A stretch of 64,000 bases of DNA from Herbidospora mongoliensis (GCF_001570545.1 NZ_BBXD01000008.1:827610-891609), one strand, 5' to 3'. Positions 1 through 10,533 are shown, counted from the stretch's first letter. Translations and numbers: made by a program. The notes: generated by a model not told the origin, from the sequence alone.

Positions 1-400
1 GCTCGACCAGGCGCTCCAGGGCCGACGCCTGCGCTCGCCGGTCGTCCCCGAACGGGTCTCCGGCGGCGGGCGTCCCGAACAGCGCCTGCACCAACCCCAC
101 CGACCGGGCCTGGTGTGCCGCGAAACGACGGATCACCGTGCTGAGCGCCGTCCACGGATCGGCTTCCGCCTGGGCGGCGCGCATGTCGGCCCGGCAGGCG
201 GTCACGTGCTCGGCGAGTGCGGCGCTGACCAGGTCGGTTCGTGTGGGGAAGTGCCGGTAGATCGTCGCGACTCCCAGCCCCGTGAGGCGGGCGATCTCGC
301 GGGTCGGCACGTCCAGACCGTCGCGTGCGAAGGCGTCCCGGGCGACGGCGACGATGGCCTGCCGGTTCGACAGGGCGTCGACTCTGGCTTTCCGAGACAC
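1..400 (-). CDS. TetR family transcriptional regulator (partial, C-terminus outside window)
   Basis: The reading frame runs from a GTG start at 400 off the left edge, so about 133 codons are visible and the C-terminal end is missing. The N-terminal part is a TetR helix-turn-helix, with the typical recognition segment ATIYRHFPTRTDLV followed by the start of the helical ligand-binding domain. A purine-rich stretch precedes the GTG. It is divergent from the oxidoreductase gene that starts at 493, and a perfect 16-bp palindrome lies between them, so it probably represses that gene and itself in response to a small ligand. The ligand cannot be read from the sequence. Family assignment is secure, target is inferred. 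Confidence 0.9.
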   Translation of the reverse strand, partial: MSRKARVDALSNRQAIVAVARDAFARDGLDVPTREIARLTGLGVATIYRHFPTRTDLVSAALAEHVTACRADMRAAQAEADPWTALSTVIRRFAAHQARSVGLVQALFGTPAAGDPFGDDRRAQASALERLVE

Positions 401-426
401 TCCGCCGGGCCTCCCTCTCACTTCGT

Positions 427-442
427 CCTGTTCCGGAACAGG
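427..442. promoter_or_regulatory. Perfect 16-bp palindrome, probable TetR operator
   Basis: The sequence CCTGTTCCGGAACAGG is its own reverse complement. It lies in the 92-bp gap between the divergent TetR gene (start 400) and the oxidoreductase gene (start 493). A second, partly matching element (aaacctgttt, 451-460) follows. Size and place fit an operator of the adjacent regulator. Confidence 0.65.
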
Positions 443-492
443 TGCTTCGGAAACCTGTTTACCTCAGCGTCGGACAAGAACGAGAGGTAGCC

Positions 493-1395
493 ATGCTGGC
501 AGTGCGATTCGACCGTTTCGGTCCTCCGGACGTCCTGGACATCGGCGTCACGCCGGAACCCCACCCCGGCCCCGGGCAGATACGCATCAGGGTCAAGGCC
601 GCCGGGGTCTCGCCGGTCGACCTGGCGCTGCGTGCGGGGGCGTCCCCGGCGGGCAGGAATCTCGCGCTGCCGCACATCCCGGGCGTCGACGCCGCCGGTG
701 TGGTGGACGAGGTCGGCCCGGATGCCGCCGCTCATGAAGGCGACGAGGTCTTCGGCGTCGTGCCCCTGGCCGGGCTCGGCGGGGCCACCGCGGAATTCGC
801 CATCCTCGACTTCTGGACCCGCAAGCCCGGCCGGCTGCCCTGGACCGAAGCGGGCGGCGCGGGCACCGGGGTGGAAACCGCGACCCGGGCGCTGGACCTG
901 CTCGAACTAGGCGAAGGCATGACCGTCCTGGTCCACGGGGCCGCGGGCGGGGTCGGCAGCATCGTCGTCCAGCTGGCCGCCGCCCGGGGCGCTCGGGTGC
1001 TGGGCGCGGCGCGTGCGGAGAGCCACCCGTTCCTGGAGTCCCTCGGCATCCGGCCAGTGATCCTCGGCCAGGTGGACGAACCCGTGGACAGGGCCCTCGA
1101 CGTCGCGGGAGCCGGTTCTCTGGACGACCTCATCAAGATCACCGGCAGCCCGGACAATGTCGTCACCTTGGCGGACTTCGAGGGTCCGTCCAAAGGAGTG
1201 CGTTTGTCCATGGGACGGCTGGCCGGCCAACCGGACGGCCGCCACGGTCTCGCCGTCGCTGCGGCGCTCGCCGAGCAGGGGCTTTTCCGAGTTCCGGTAC
1301 GCGAGGTCTTCCCGCCTCGGAACGCGGCGGCGGCCCACGCGCTCGCCGCGCGGTCTCCCCGCTGGGGAAAGGTGGTCATCGACGTGGTGTACTAG
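493..1395 (+). CDS. NADP-dependent, zinc-independent MDR-family oxidoreductase (quinone reductase type)
   Basis: A 300-residue medium-chain reductase. The GroES-like N-terminal half is followed by the dinucleotide-binding fold with the motif HGAAGGVGSIVVQLA near residue 150, which is the AxxGxxG form seen in NADPH-dependent quinone and enone reductases. The structural zinc cysteines of alcohol dehydrogenases are absent. The start is the ATG at 493, behind a GAGAGGT ribosome site; longer upstream frames have no such site. It is the likely target of the divergent TetR regulator, which suggests a response to a toxic or electrophilic compound. The substrate is unknown. Confidence 0.88.
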   Translation: MLAVRFDRFGPPDVLDIGVTPEPHPGPGQIRIRVKAAGVSPVDLALRAGASPAGRNLALPHIPGVDAAGVVDEVGPDAAAHEGDEVFGVVPLAGLGGATAEFAILDFWTRKPGRLPWTEAGGAGTGVETATRALDLLELGEGMTVLVHGAAGGVGSIVVQLAAARGARVLGAARAESHPFLESLGIRPVILGQVDEPVDRALDVAGAGSLDDLIKITGSPDNVVTLADFEGPSKGVRLSMGRLAGQPDGRHGLAVAAALAEQGLFRVPVREVFPPRNAAAAHALAARSPRWGKVVIDVVY

Positions 1396-1402
1396 TACAC
1401 CA
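1385..1402. promoter_or_regulatory. Perfect 18-bp palindrome, probable GntR operator
   Basis: TGGTGTACTAGTACACCA is a perfect palindrome. It covers the stop codon of the oxidoreductase (1393-1395) and ends at the ribosome site of the GntR gene that starts at 1416. The GT(N)AC-type arms are of the kind bound by GntR-family repressors, so autoregulation of the following gene is likely. Confidence 0.7.
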
Positions 1403-1415
1403 GGAGGTAGGTCAG

Positions 1416-2168
1416 GTGTCCCCGAGCGTCGAACGTTCTGATCCGCCCTACGTGCAGGTCGTCAACCACATCCGGGGCCAGATCCAGGCCGGCACCCTGA
1501 AAGAGGGCGAAACCGTCCCCTCGGCCAGGCAGATCGCCAAAGACTGGAGCATCGCGCTGGCCACCGCGACCAAGGTCCTGGCCTCGCTGCGGTCTGAAGG
1601 GCTGGTCGACGCCGTTCCCGGCAGGGGGACCACCGTCTCGAAGCGGCGGCACAGTTCGCCTCGCGATCGGTTCCAGCTGGTCCGCCGGATCGGTCGCATG
1701 TACTCGCCGAACGAGGCGGTGCGGATCAAGGCGGCGGAACTGGTGGCGGCCCCCGAACAGGTGGCCGACGCGCTGGGGCTGGCCCAAGGCGCGAATGCCA
1801 TCAGGCGGCACCGCGTCACGATGAACACGGGCACGCCGGTGTCCGCGTCCACGTCGTGGTTCGACGGGGCGCTGGCCGAGACGGCGCCGGAACTGCTGGT
1901 CGCCGAGAGGATCGTCGCGGGCACCCCGGTCTACCTCGAACGCCAGACCGGGCGTACCGCGACGTCGGGACGCGATCAGCAGTGCGCCGGCACGGCGAAC
2001 GAGCAGGACGCGGAAGACCTGAACATCGCCGAGGGTACGACGGTGCTGCGCGGCCGGAACTGGGTCTATGACCAAGAAGGCGCCGTGCTGGAATACGGCG
2101 AATATGTGACCGTGGCGGGTCGCTGGTCCACTTATGAGTATGGGCTCGAAGGGCAAGGAACCACGTGA
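1416..2168 (+). CDS. GntR family regulator, HutC/UTRA type
   Basis: This 250-residue protein has an N-terminal winged helix-turn-helix of the GntR type (PYVQVVNHIRGQIQAGTL, then the VPSARQIAKDW recognition region) at residues 10-70. The C-terminal half has the fold pattern of a UTRA ligand domain. The GTG start has AGGAGGT seven bases upstream. The stop codon overlaps the purC start by a GTGA, so the two are translationally coupled. That pairing is unusual, because purC normally sits with other purine genes. A perfect palindrome directly upstream suggests autoregulation. Whether it controls purC through purine or another signal is open. Confidence 0.88.
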   Translation: MSPSVERSDPPYVQVVNHIRGQIQAGTLKEGETVPSARQIAKDWSIALATATKVLASLRSEGLVDAVPGRGTTVSKRRHSSPRDRFQLVRRIGRMYSPNEAVRIKAAELVAAPEQVADALGLAQGANAIRRHRVTMNTGTPVSASTSWFDGALAETAPELLVAERIVAGTPVYLERQTGRTATSGRDQQCAGTANEQDAEDLNIAEGTTVLRGRNWVYDQEGAVLEYGEYVTVAGRWSTYEYGLEGQGTT

Positions 2169-2995
2169 AGCTTATCCACTCAGGAAAAGTCCGGGACGTC
2201 TACGAAGACCGCGGCGACATCGTTCTCGTCGCGTCCGACCGGGTTTCCGTCTATGACGCCATTCTGCCGACGCCGATCCCGGACAAGGGCAAGGTTCTGA
2301 CGCAGTTGTCATTGTGGTGGTTCGAGCAGCTGAAGGACATCGTCCCGAACCACATCATCTCCGCGACCGACGTCCCGGCCGAATTCGAGGGCCGGGCGGT
2401 CCGCTGCCGGGCGCTCAAAATGGTGCAGGTCGAGTGCATCGCCCGAGGTTACCTGGCCGGTCTGGGTCTCAAGGAGTACGAGCGCGACCAGGCCGTCTCC
2501 GGCATCCCGCTCCCGGCGGGGCTGCTCGAAGGCTCCCGGCTCCCGGAGCCGATCTTCACGCCCACGACCAAGGCCGAACTCGGCGCGCACGACGAGTTCA
2601 TCACCTTCGCCGACGTCGTGGCCCAGGAAGGCGAAGACGTCGCCGACAACCTCCGCCAGATCACTTTGGACGTCTACCGAAAAGGCGCGGAGATCGCGCG
2701 GGAACGTGGCGTGGTCATCGCCGACACGAAACTCGAATTCGGCTGGGACGCCGAGGGCGTGCTCACCCTCGGCGACGAAGTCCTGACCTCCGACTCCTCC
2801 CGTTTCTGGCCTCTCGACGAATGGGAGCCGGGCCGCCCGCAGTTCGCTTTCGACAAGCAGTTCGTCCGCGACTGGGCCGCCGGCACCGGCTGGGACAAGA
2901 AGGGTCCCGCGCCCGAGGTCCCGCAGGAGGTCGTCGACGTCACCCGGGCGCGTTACATCGAGGCCTACGAGAGGATCACCGGGAAGGACTGGTGA
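2165..2995 (+). CDS. purC: Phosphoribosylaminoimidazole-succinocarboxamide synthase (SAICAR synthetase)
   Basis: PurC joins aspartate to CAIR using ATP, step eight of de novo IMP synthesis in the cytoplasm. The 276-residue frame begins with the family hallmark GKVRDVYE and the VASDRVSVYDAILP segment. Further conserved blocks are ECIARGYLAG and the C-terminal DTKLEFGW. Length is slightly under the 290-300 typical of actinobacterial PurC but covers the whole fold. Start is a GTG overlapping the stop of the GntR gene. No other purine gene flanks it: the next gene is convergent and overlaps its last 20 bases. Assignment is secure. Confidence 0.95.
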   Translation: MKLIHSGKVRDVYEDRGDIVLVASDRVSVYDAILPTPIPDKGKVLTQLSLWWFEQLKDIVPNHIISATDVPAEFEGRAVRCRALKMVQVECIARGYLAGLGLKEYERDQAVSGIPLPAGLLEGSRLPEPIFTPTTKAELGAHDEFITFADVVAQEGEDVADNLRQITLDVYRKGAEIARERGVVIADTKLEFGWDAEGVLTLGDEVLTSDSSRFWPLDEWEPGRPQFAFDKQFVRDWAAGTGWDKKGPAPEVPQEVVDVTRARYIEAYERITGKDW

Positions 2996-3521
2996 TCAGC
3001 TGGCTCGGCACCGGGACCTCGAGGAACTCCAGTAGCGTCGCCACCTCGCGGTCGAGTTCGACCCCGACGGCGGCGATGGCGGGGTTGCCGAAACCGGCGA
3101 ACTGACGGCTGGGCTGGTCGATGGCGAACCGGGCGTAGCCATCCGAGTGCTGGTAGATGGTCGTACGGAGCGGCGCGTATTCCATCACAGCCGGATCGTG
3201 GTGGAACATGCGCTGCGCGATGGTGTGGTTCCCCATCAGATATTGGACGCTCCGCCACCGGTCGCCGGAAAGGCGCAGGATCTCGGAGTTGTCCAGCGAC
3301 CAGTAGATGATGAAGTGGTGCGGGGCGTTGCGTTCGGTGAACCCCAGCACGGTCGACCAGTCGGCCCCCTCCTTGATGAGCCGCTGGAAGCCCGCTTGGT
3401 CGAAGACCGGGACGGCGTCCTCGTAGCGCCGCCGGAACTCGTCGAACGCCATGCCGGTGTCGACGGTCAGCCGATGCGCCTCATAGGCGACGTCGGCCAC
3501 GTGTTCGTCCAGGACAGTCAT
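2976..3521 (-). CDS. DUF302 family protein
   Basis: A 181-residue cytoplasmic protein whose second half matches the DUF302 pattern, with LMGNHTIAQRMFHHDPAVM followed by YAPLRTTIY and a DQPS segment. DUF302 proteins have no settled biochemical role. Two ATGs lie six bases apart (3527 and 3521). The AAGGGGG ribosome site is spaced correctly only for the second, which I chose. The 3' end overlaps the end of purC by 20 bases tail to tail. It is divergent from the VOC gene at 3655. Confidence 0.75.
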   Translation of the reverse strand: MTVLDEHVADVAYEAHRLTVDTGMAFDEFRRRYEDAVPVFDQAGFQRLIKEGADWSTVLGFTERNAPHHFIIYWSLDNSEILRLSGDRWRSVQYLMGNHTIAQRMFHHDPAVMEYAPLRTTIYQHSDGYARFAIDQPSRQFAGFGNPAIAAVGVELDREVATLLEFLEVPVPSQLITSPSR

Positions 3522-3654
3522 GGTCATCCCCCTTTCTGGGGTCAACGCCCTGCTGACCTCGGGGAGTCCCATCGGTCAGGAACGGAGAAGCGGGATCATC
3601 GCGGCCCCGGATAGCGTGAGCTGCGTAAACGTTCACCGCGACAAAGGATCTGAC

Positions 3655-3984
3655 ATGGCCATCAAGACTGTTCTCCACCCCGTCACCGACCTCGACGCCG
3701 CCAAGGCCGTCTACACCGCCCTGCTCGGCATGGAGCCGACGGCCGACTCGCCCTACTACGTCGGTTACGAAGCCGACGGTCAGCAGATCGGCCTGGTCCC
3801 CAACAGCGACATGACCTCCCCGCTCGCCCATTGGCACGTCGCGGACATCGAGGCCAAGATCGCCGACGTCACCGCCGCCGGGGCCACCCTCAAGTCCGGC
3901 CCCAAGGACGTCGGCGGCGGGCGGCTCGTCGCCACGGTCGTCGACCCCGACGGCAACGTGCTCGGCCTGATCCAGGACCGCTGA
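3655..3984 (+). CDS. VOC superfamily (glyoxalase/bleomycin-resistance fold) protein
   Basis: A 109-residue single-domain protein with the paired beta-alpha-beta-beta-beta pattern of the vicinal oxygen chelate fold: HPVTDLDAAKAVYTALLGM at the N-terminus and VVDPDGNVLGLIQ at the C-terminus. AAAGGA precedes the ATG at 3655. Proteins of this group include dioxygenases, isomerases and drug-binding proteins, and the substrate cannot be told from sequence. It lies 53 bases upstream of a UvrA-like gene and is probably co-transcribed with it. Since short UvrA-like proteins and VOC proteins both occur in drug-resistance settings, a detoxification role is possible but unproven. Confidence 0.85.
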   Translation: MAIKTVLHPVTDLDAAKAVYTALLGMEPTADSPYYVGYEADGQQIGLVPNSDMTSPLAHWHVADIEAKIADVTAAGATLKSGPKDVGGGRLVATVVDPDGNVLGLIQDR

Positions 3985-4037
3985 AAACGTCGGTCGCGGC
4001 ACGTACCCTCGAAGCGGTCGACAGCCAGGGAGACACG

Positions 4038-6398
<2,361 letters not shown>

Positions 6399-6497
6399 AA
6401 CCGCCCGCGCTCTCGGCCCGAGGTCGGGGCCTGGGCGGCCGCCGGCCGGAAGTTTCGCCGATTGTTTTCCACGCAGCGCTTTGCATTTCGGTTGATT

Positions 6498-6537
6498 CGA
6501 GTATTCCGCCAAGTGTGCTTACTTGGCGGAATACTCG
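6498..6537. repeat. Perfect 17-bp inverted repeat with 6-nt spacer
   Basis: The arm CGAGTATTCCGCCAAGT (6498-6514) is exactly mirrored at 6521-6537, separated by gtgctt. It lies 100 bp after the UvrA-like gene and 59 bp before the secreted FG-GAP gene. There is no T-run behind it, so it is a poor intrinsic terminator. An operator, an mRNA hairpin or a recombination site are all possible. Confidence 0.85.
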
Positions 6538-6595
6538 ACCAGGAGAGAAAGCCTGCCGTGCCAACCATTGTGTCTAATCGGGCGTCCTTTCCTAT

Positions 6596-7819
6596 ATGGC
6601 ACTGTGGAGAAAAGGCTTGGTCGTCGGTGTCGCCGTCGCGGCCGGGATCGCGTTAGTGGGTTCCCCCGCCGGCGCCGCCCCCAAGAAGCGCCCCGCGCTG
6701 CCCGGTGACGTCAACGGCGACGGCCGGGCCGACGTCATCGCGGGCGCGCCCCTGCTCAAGGCCGGCGGCAAGACTGACGCCGGTGCCGTCGTCGTCTGGT
6801 TCGGTGGGACCAAGGTCTCGGCCAAGGCCAGGATCGCCATCTCGTCCAAGCCGGTCGCCAAGGAGAATCTCGGCCAGGTTGTCGCGACCGCTGATTTCGA
6901 CCGTGACGGTCATGCCGACGTGCTCGCCTCGGCTCGCAAGAGAATCGTCGTCTTCCGTGGCTCGGCCACGGGTCTCCGATTCAGTAAATCGTTCGCCTGG
7001 CCGGTCACGAACGCCCCCATGCAGGCCGCCGACTTCAACGGCGACGGCTATGGCGACGCGGTCGTCCAGGGCAACAAAGAGATCGTCGTCTTCAAGGGCG
7101 GTAACAAGGGACTGACCAAGTCGGCCACGTTGAAGAACGGCGCGGCGAAATTCGGCGCCGTGCTGGCCGTCGGCGACGTCACGGGCGACAGACGGCCCGA
7201 TCTCGTGGCGACGAACTTCCGTCCCGCCTATCCGGAACCCACCGGCCCGCAGCGCGTCACCGTCATTCCGGGGAACGCGAAGGGTCTGGCCATGGCGCGG
7301 GCGTGGTCGTTCGAACCGGCCCGCCGGGACATCGTCGACGTCGTCGCGGGTGACCTGACCGGCGACGGGAAGGCCGATCTGGCCCTGGCGACGGGTGAGG
7401 GCGGAGTGCTCGTCCAGAAGAGTTCGGGGTCCGGTTTCGGTACGCCCCAGACCCTCGCCTTCGACTACTACCCCGCCAACCTCGCGGCGGGCGACGTGAC
7501 CGGCGACGGCCGCGCCGACCTGGTCGTGCACGTCTCAGCCGACAACCACGACTGGGCCGAGCTCTATTCGGGCACCGCGACGGGGGTGACCAAGAAGGCC
7601 TCCAGGAAATACGACCGGGAGAACTACGAGACCCTCTTCGGCCGCGCGATGTGGATGGCGAACGTGGCAGGCGACGCGAAAGTCGATTTCATCGCGGGAA
7701 TGCCCGGCGTTTATGGGATAGGCGAGATCCACGTACTCCCGAAAGGCTCTTACACGGGTCTTCAGCGGCTGAAACTGGGCTCGAGAGCCAGCGACGGCGT
7801 GGGTTCCAGCCTCCCGTAA
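6596..7819 (+). CDS. Secreted FG-GAP/VCBS repeat protein (integrin-like beta-propeller)
   Basis: A 407-residue exported protein. Residues 1-27 form a signal peptide (KKG-type... charged start, hydrophobic core, cleavage near GAAPKK). The rest holds about seven FG-GAP-type repeats, each with a calcium-binding loop of the form DxNxDGxxD: DVNGDGRAD, DFDRDGHAD, DFNGDGYGD, DVTGDRRPD, DLTGDGKAD, DVTGDGRAD and the degenerate NVAGDAKVD. Seven repeats would close one beta-propeller. No catalytic domain is attached, so a binding or surface-adhesion role is likely but unproven. The gene stands alone behind a perfect 17-bp inverted repeat. Confidence 0.88.
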   Translation: MALWRKGLVVGVAVAAGIALVGSPAGAAPKKRPALPGDVNGDGRADVIAGAPLLKAGGKTDAGAVVVWFGGTKVSAKARIAISSKPVAKENLGQVVATADFDRDGHADVLASARKRIVVFRGSATGLRFSKSFAWPVTNAPMQAADFNGDGYGDAVVQGNKEIVVFKGGNKGLTKSATLKNGAAKFGAVLAVGDVTGDRRPDLVATNFRPAYPEPTGPQRVTVIPGNAKGLAMARAWSFEPARRDIVDVVAGDLTGDGKADLALATGEGGVLVQKSSGSGFGTPQTLAFDYYPANLAAGDVTGDGRADLVVHVSADNHDWAELYSGTATGVTKKASRKYDRENYETLFGRAMWMANVAGDAKVDFIAGMPGVYGIGEIHVLPKGSYTGLQRLKLGSRASDGVGSSLP

Positions 7820-7881
7820 TCCACGCGTCTCGGTGCACCCTGCCTCGGGGTTCTGTCAGTGCCCGTCCCTACGATCCAGGC

Positions 7882-8067
7882 ATGCGTGACGGGGTCATCT
7901 GGTGGTCGACGGAGAAGGCGACGTTCGGTCTGATCGTTCGTGACGGAGTGGTCGTCGAGGCGGCGCCCTACGCGCGGCGCTGGGCTCAAGGTCATCAGGT
8001 CGAGGAGATCTTCGCCAAAGCGGGTCGAGACGGGGCTGTCTCTGTCCGGTGGATCCCGCGACAATGA
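7882..8067 (+). CDS. Small conserved-type hypothetical protein (61 aa)
   Basis: A 61-residue frame with an ATG at 7882 and coding-like third-position GC. It contains VIWWSTEKATFGLIVRDG and AAPYARRW, a pattern I associate with small actinobacterial proteins of unknown function. It has no signal peptide or membrane segment. It ends seven bases before the start of the SARP pseudogene. Function unknown. Confidence 0.65.
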   Translation: MRDGVIWWSTEKATFGLIVRDGVVVEAAPYARRWAQGHQVEEIFAKAGRDGAVSVRWIPRQ

Positions 8068-8074
8068 CGGCATC

Positions 8075-9285
8075 ATGGTGCGATTGCGGGTATTAGGACA
8101 GCTCGCGTCATCCGTCGGAGATGCCCCGGTTGAGCTGGGAACGTTCCTCCAGCGGGCGGTCATCGCCCGCCTCGTCGCAGGCAGTGGGCACATCGTGTCG
8201 GCCGACCGGTTCATCGAGGATCTCTGACGGGAGCAACCTCCGCCGAAGGCCGTCGGCGCGCTGGCCCACCACGCGCTGGCCGCCGCCACCGCCGCGACCG
8301 CCGCACGCGCTGTCTCCTCCGCGGCCAAGGCCGCAGAAAAGGCCTCTTCTCTGTACGTCCACCGCGAGGCCGTCACCCTCCTCACCGGCGCCGTGGAGAT
8401 CGCCCCGGACGACGAACGGCGGCTCGACCTGCAGTGCCGCCTGGTGTCCGCCCTCGGGCACGCCGGCGACGTCAACGCCGCCAAGAAGGTCAGGAGCGAG
8501 GCCCTCGCGCTGGCCCGCCGCCTCGGCGACCTGGCCGCCACGGCCCGCGTGATCACGTCGATGGACGTGCCGCTGATCTGGAGCATCGTCACCGAGCACG
8601 TCCTCGACCTCGACATGATCGAGGCCATCCAGGAGGTCCTGCCGGACAGCGAGGGGGCGATGCGGTGCCGCCTGCTCGTGGCCCTGTGCAACGAGACCGA
8701 GCCCTTCGGCGGCGAGCAGATCGAACGTGACAGCGCGGAGGCGATCGAGATCGCCAAGGGGCTCAACGATCCGGTGCTGCTCTGCATGGCGTACAACGCC
8801 CGTTACTGGGTCTGCGTGCACGCCGGGCGGAGCGAGCGGCTCGACCGGCTGTCCGGCGACGTGATAGCGGTGGCGGAGGCCAACGGGCTGCCGGGATACC
8901 TCACGCTGGGCCGCTACATGAAGATCATGGTCGCCTTGGCCCCGGGGCGACCGCGCCCAGGCCCGCCACTACGCCACCCTGGCCACCAGCAGCTCCACCA
9001 GCGGTCAGTTCGCCCATCTGCTCGGCGTCTTCGCCCTGCTCGACTCCATCGACCTCTACATCGAGGGCCGCTTCGACGAGGCCGAGCGGGCCGCCGCCGC
9101 GCTGGCCGAGCGACTCGCCGCCATCGGCGACGGCAACGCGCTGACCTTCGGACTGCTGGCCCGGCTGTCCATCGGGATCACCCGGGGCGACATCGGCCCG
9201 CTCATGGACGACTACGAGGCCGTCTGGAAGGACCTGGAGACCGTCCACGAGATCTACTCGCGGACGCTGGTGGCCGCCGGGCGGC
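8075..9285 (+). pseudogene. Degraded BTAD/SARP-family regulator
   Basis: The first 50 codons (VRLRVLGQL...VSADRFIEDL) are the start of a SARP-type DNA-binding domain. A TGA at 8225-8227 stands where the family has Trp (DLW), and the same frame then reads on into EQPPPKAVGAL. Directly after this, near 8265, it jumps to a helical TPR-like C-terminal region (HHALAAATAATAARAV onward), so the BTAD and ATPase domains of roughly 500 or more residues are deleted. Near 8940 the frame shifts by one base, and homology continues in the new frame (ARHYATLATSSSTSGQ) to about 9285, where it stops at the truncated hemerythrin gene. At least four lesions make function impossible. Confidence 0.8.
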
Positions 9286-9504
9286 GGCGCCCGCCGAACG
9301 CTCGATCAGCGGCCACACGATCTCGTCCTCACGCGTGTGGTGCTGGTGGATGGTGTGGGTGATCCGGCCCACGAAGCGGGCGATCGCCCGCGCCCTCGTG
9401 GGCGTGGTGGCGGTCAGGTGCTCGGTGAGGGCCACGAGGCGGTGCAGGTCGCCGCGCATGGCGCGGTGGATGATCCGGATGCCGGTCAGGTCAGGGGTCG
9501 TCAT
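9285..9504 (-). pseudogene. 5' fragment of a hemerythrin-domain gene
   Basis: From the ATG at 9504 about 73 codons resemble a hemerythrin/DUF domain: IIHRAMRGDLHRL carries the first histidines and HQHHTREDEIVWPLI the HxxxE iron ligands. Beyond about 9285 the frame (open to 9202) is only the antisense of the SARP pseudogene, so the C-terminal half of the four-helix bundle is gone. The junction with the pseudogene suggests one deletion or rearrangement removed both 3' ends. It may still be expressed as a stub, but a functional di-iron site is unlikely. Confidence 0.7.
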
Positions 9505-9604
9505 GCCTCAGACGATGCGTTGCCGTACTTAGCGGAGACCTGGGGTCGACTTGGTGTGGCCTATGAGGCGAAATTGACGGTGGGGGACGCTAGTTTGTCG
9601 AGCT

Positions 9605-9784
9605 ATGAGGAGTCGATGGGTGGGGCCTGACGGCTACGCGATCGTGCCCGGACTGTTCGGCGAGCGTCAAGTGCTTCGCGTGGAACGGCATGGCCGCCAC
9701 CTCGCCGACTGCTTCTCGGTCGACGAGGTCGCCCGGTTCGTCGACCTGGCCGACCTCTGTGAAGTCGTGCCGCTCAGGCCATAA
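9605..9784 (+). CDS. Small hypothetical protein (59 aa)
   Basis: An ATG at 9605 opens 59 codons ending in TAA at 9782-9784. The product contains YAIVPGLFGERQVLRVERHG and VDEVARFVDLADL, which looks like a compact mixed alpha-beta fold with balanced amino-acid use, and the third positions are GC-rich. It has no recognisable domain, signal or membrane segment. It lies between the decayed hemerythrin gene and a lipoprotein gene. I do not recognise a function. Confidence 0.6.
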   Translation: MRSRWVGPDGYAIVPGLFGERQVLRVERHGRHLADCFSVDEVARFVDLADLCEVVPLRP

Positions 9785-9836
9785 CAACACCCTCAGGTAA
9801 CAGGGATTTCCCGACCCGGCCGTTTACGGTCGAGAC

Positions 9837-10280
9837 ATGCGCCTGGTCACTGTCCTCGCCTTCTGCGTCGCGCTCGTCGCCTGCGGCTCCGCGACGCCAC
9901 CTGACGGGATCCCCAGCCCGACGCCGCCTGCCGCGTCCACACCGTCGGCCCAGGATGTGTACGTGCTCAACTTCTTCGGCGACGAGCAGGGCTCGCCCGC
10001 CCAGAAGCCGGCCGACCTGGTGATCTCCGAGTTCTCCACGATGAACAAGCTCAGGTGGGACAAGTGGGGGCCCGACAACGCCGTGGGCCACGGCATGCTG
10101 ACCGGCAGCTGGTGCCTGCCCGACTGCCTGGAGAAGCCCTATGAGGCCAAGGTGACCCTCGCCACGCCGACCAGCAGGCAGGGCCGCACTTTCTTCACCA
10201 GCTACACGATCGAACCCGGCGACCTCCAGTCGGCCCAGGAGCAGGGCGCCGACCTGATCGGGACCCTCCAGACTCCCTAG
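9837..10280 (+). CDS. Putative lipoprotein of unknown function
   Basis: A 147-residue exported protein. The N-terminus MRLVTVLAFCVALVAC is a type II signal peptide with lipobox LVAC and the acylated Cys at residue 16. A Pro/Ser/Thr-rich linker (residues 20-38) leads into a globular domain of about 105 residues that includes a CLPDC pair, which could form a disulfide outside the membrane. No family is recognised. It ends just upstream of the tRNA-Thr gene. Confidence 0.8.
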   Translation: MRLVTVLAFCVALVACGSATPPDGIPSPTPPAASTPSAQDVYVLNFFGDEQGSPAQKPADLVISEFSTMNKLRWDKWGPDNAVGHGMLTGSWCLPDCLEKPYEAKVTLATPTSRQGRTFFTSYTIEPGDLQSAQEQGADLIGTLQTP

Positions 10281-10357
10281 CCGATTGGATTTCGCATCCA
10301 CTGCGCGGGACGTGTATGGTTTACCCATCCGCGAACGCGAGAGCGAACGCAGGATCC

Positions 10358-10430
10358 GCCCCTATAGCTCAGTCGGCAGAGCGTCTCCATGGTAAGGAGA
10401 AGGTCAACGGTTCGATTCCGTTTGGGGGCT
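10358..10430 (+). tRNA. tRNA-Thr (anticodon GGT)
   Basis: The cloverleaf can be drawn in full: acceptor GCCCCTA pairs with TGGGGGC, the D-loop carries AGTCGGCAGA, the anticodon stem TCTCC/GGAGA encloses loop ATGGTAA with anticodon GGT at 10391-10393, and the T-arm AACGG/CCGTT encloses TTCGATT. No CCA is encoded. Confidence 0.96.
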
Positions 10431-10513
10431 CTAAAGCCATCAGGTCCTGTCCGATAAATTCGGGTGGGGCTTTTGGCTTGGCGGGTGGAAATCATGCCCC
10501 GCGAAATTGATTT

Positions 10514-10533
10514 GGGGATTACTCGTAATCCCC
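10514..10533. repeat. Perfect inverted repeat between the two tRNA genes
   Basis: GGGGATTAC and GTAATCCCC are separated by two bases. It lies in the 191-bp gap between tRNA-Thr and tRNA-Met. No T-run follows, so it is more like a protein-binding dyad or an RNA processing hairpin than a terminator. Confidence 0.6.

Noticed and set aside
3625-3636. Imperfect dyad gtaaacgttcac upstream of the VOC gene
   Set aside because: Ten of twelve positions match, but there is no adjacent regulator or second copy, so chance is likely.
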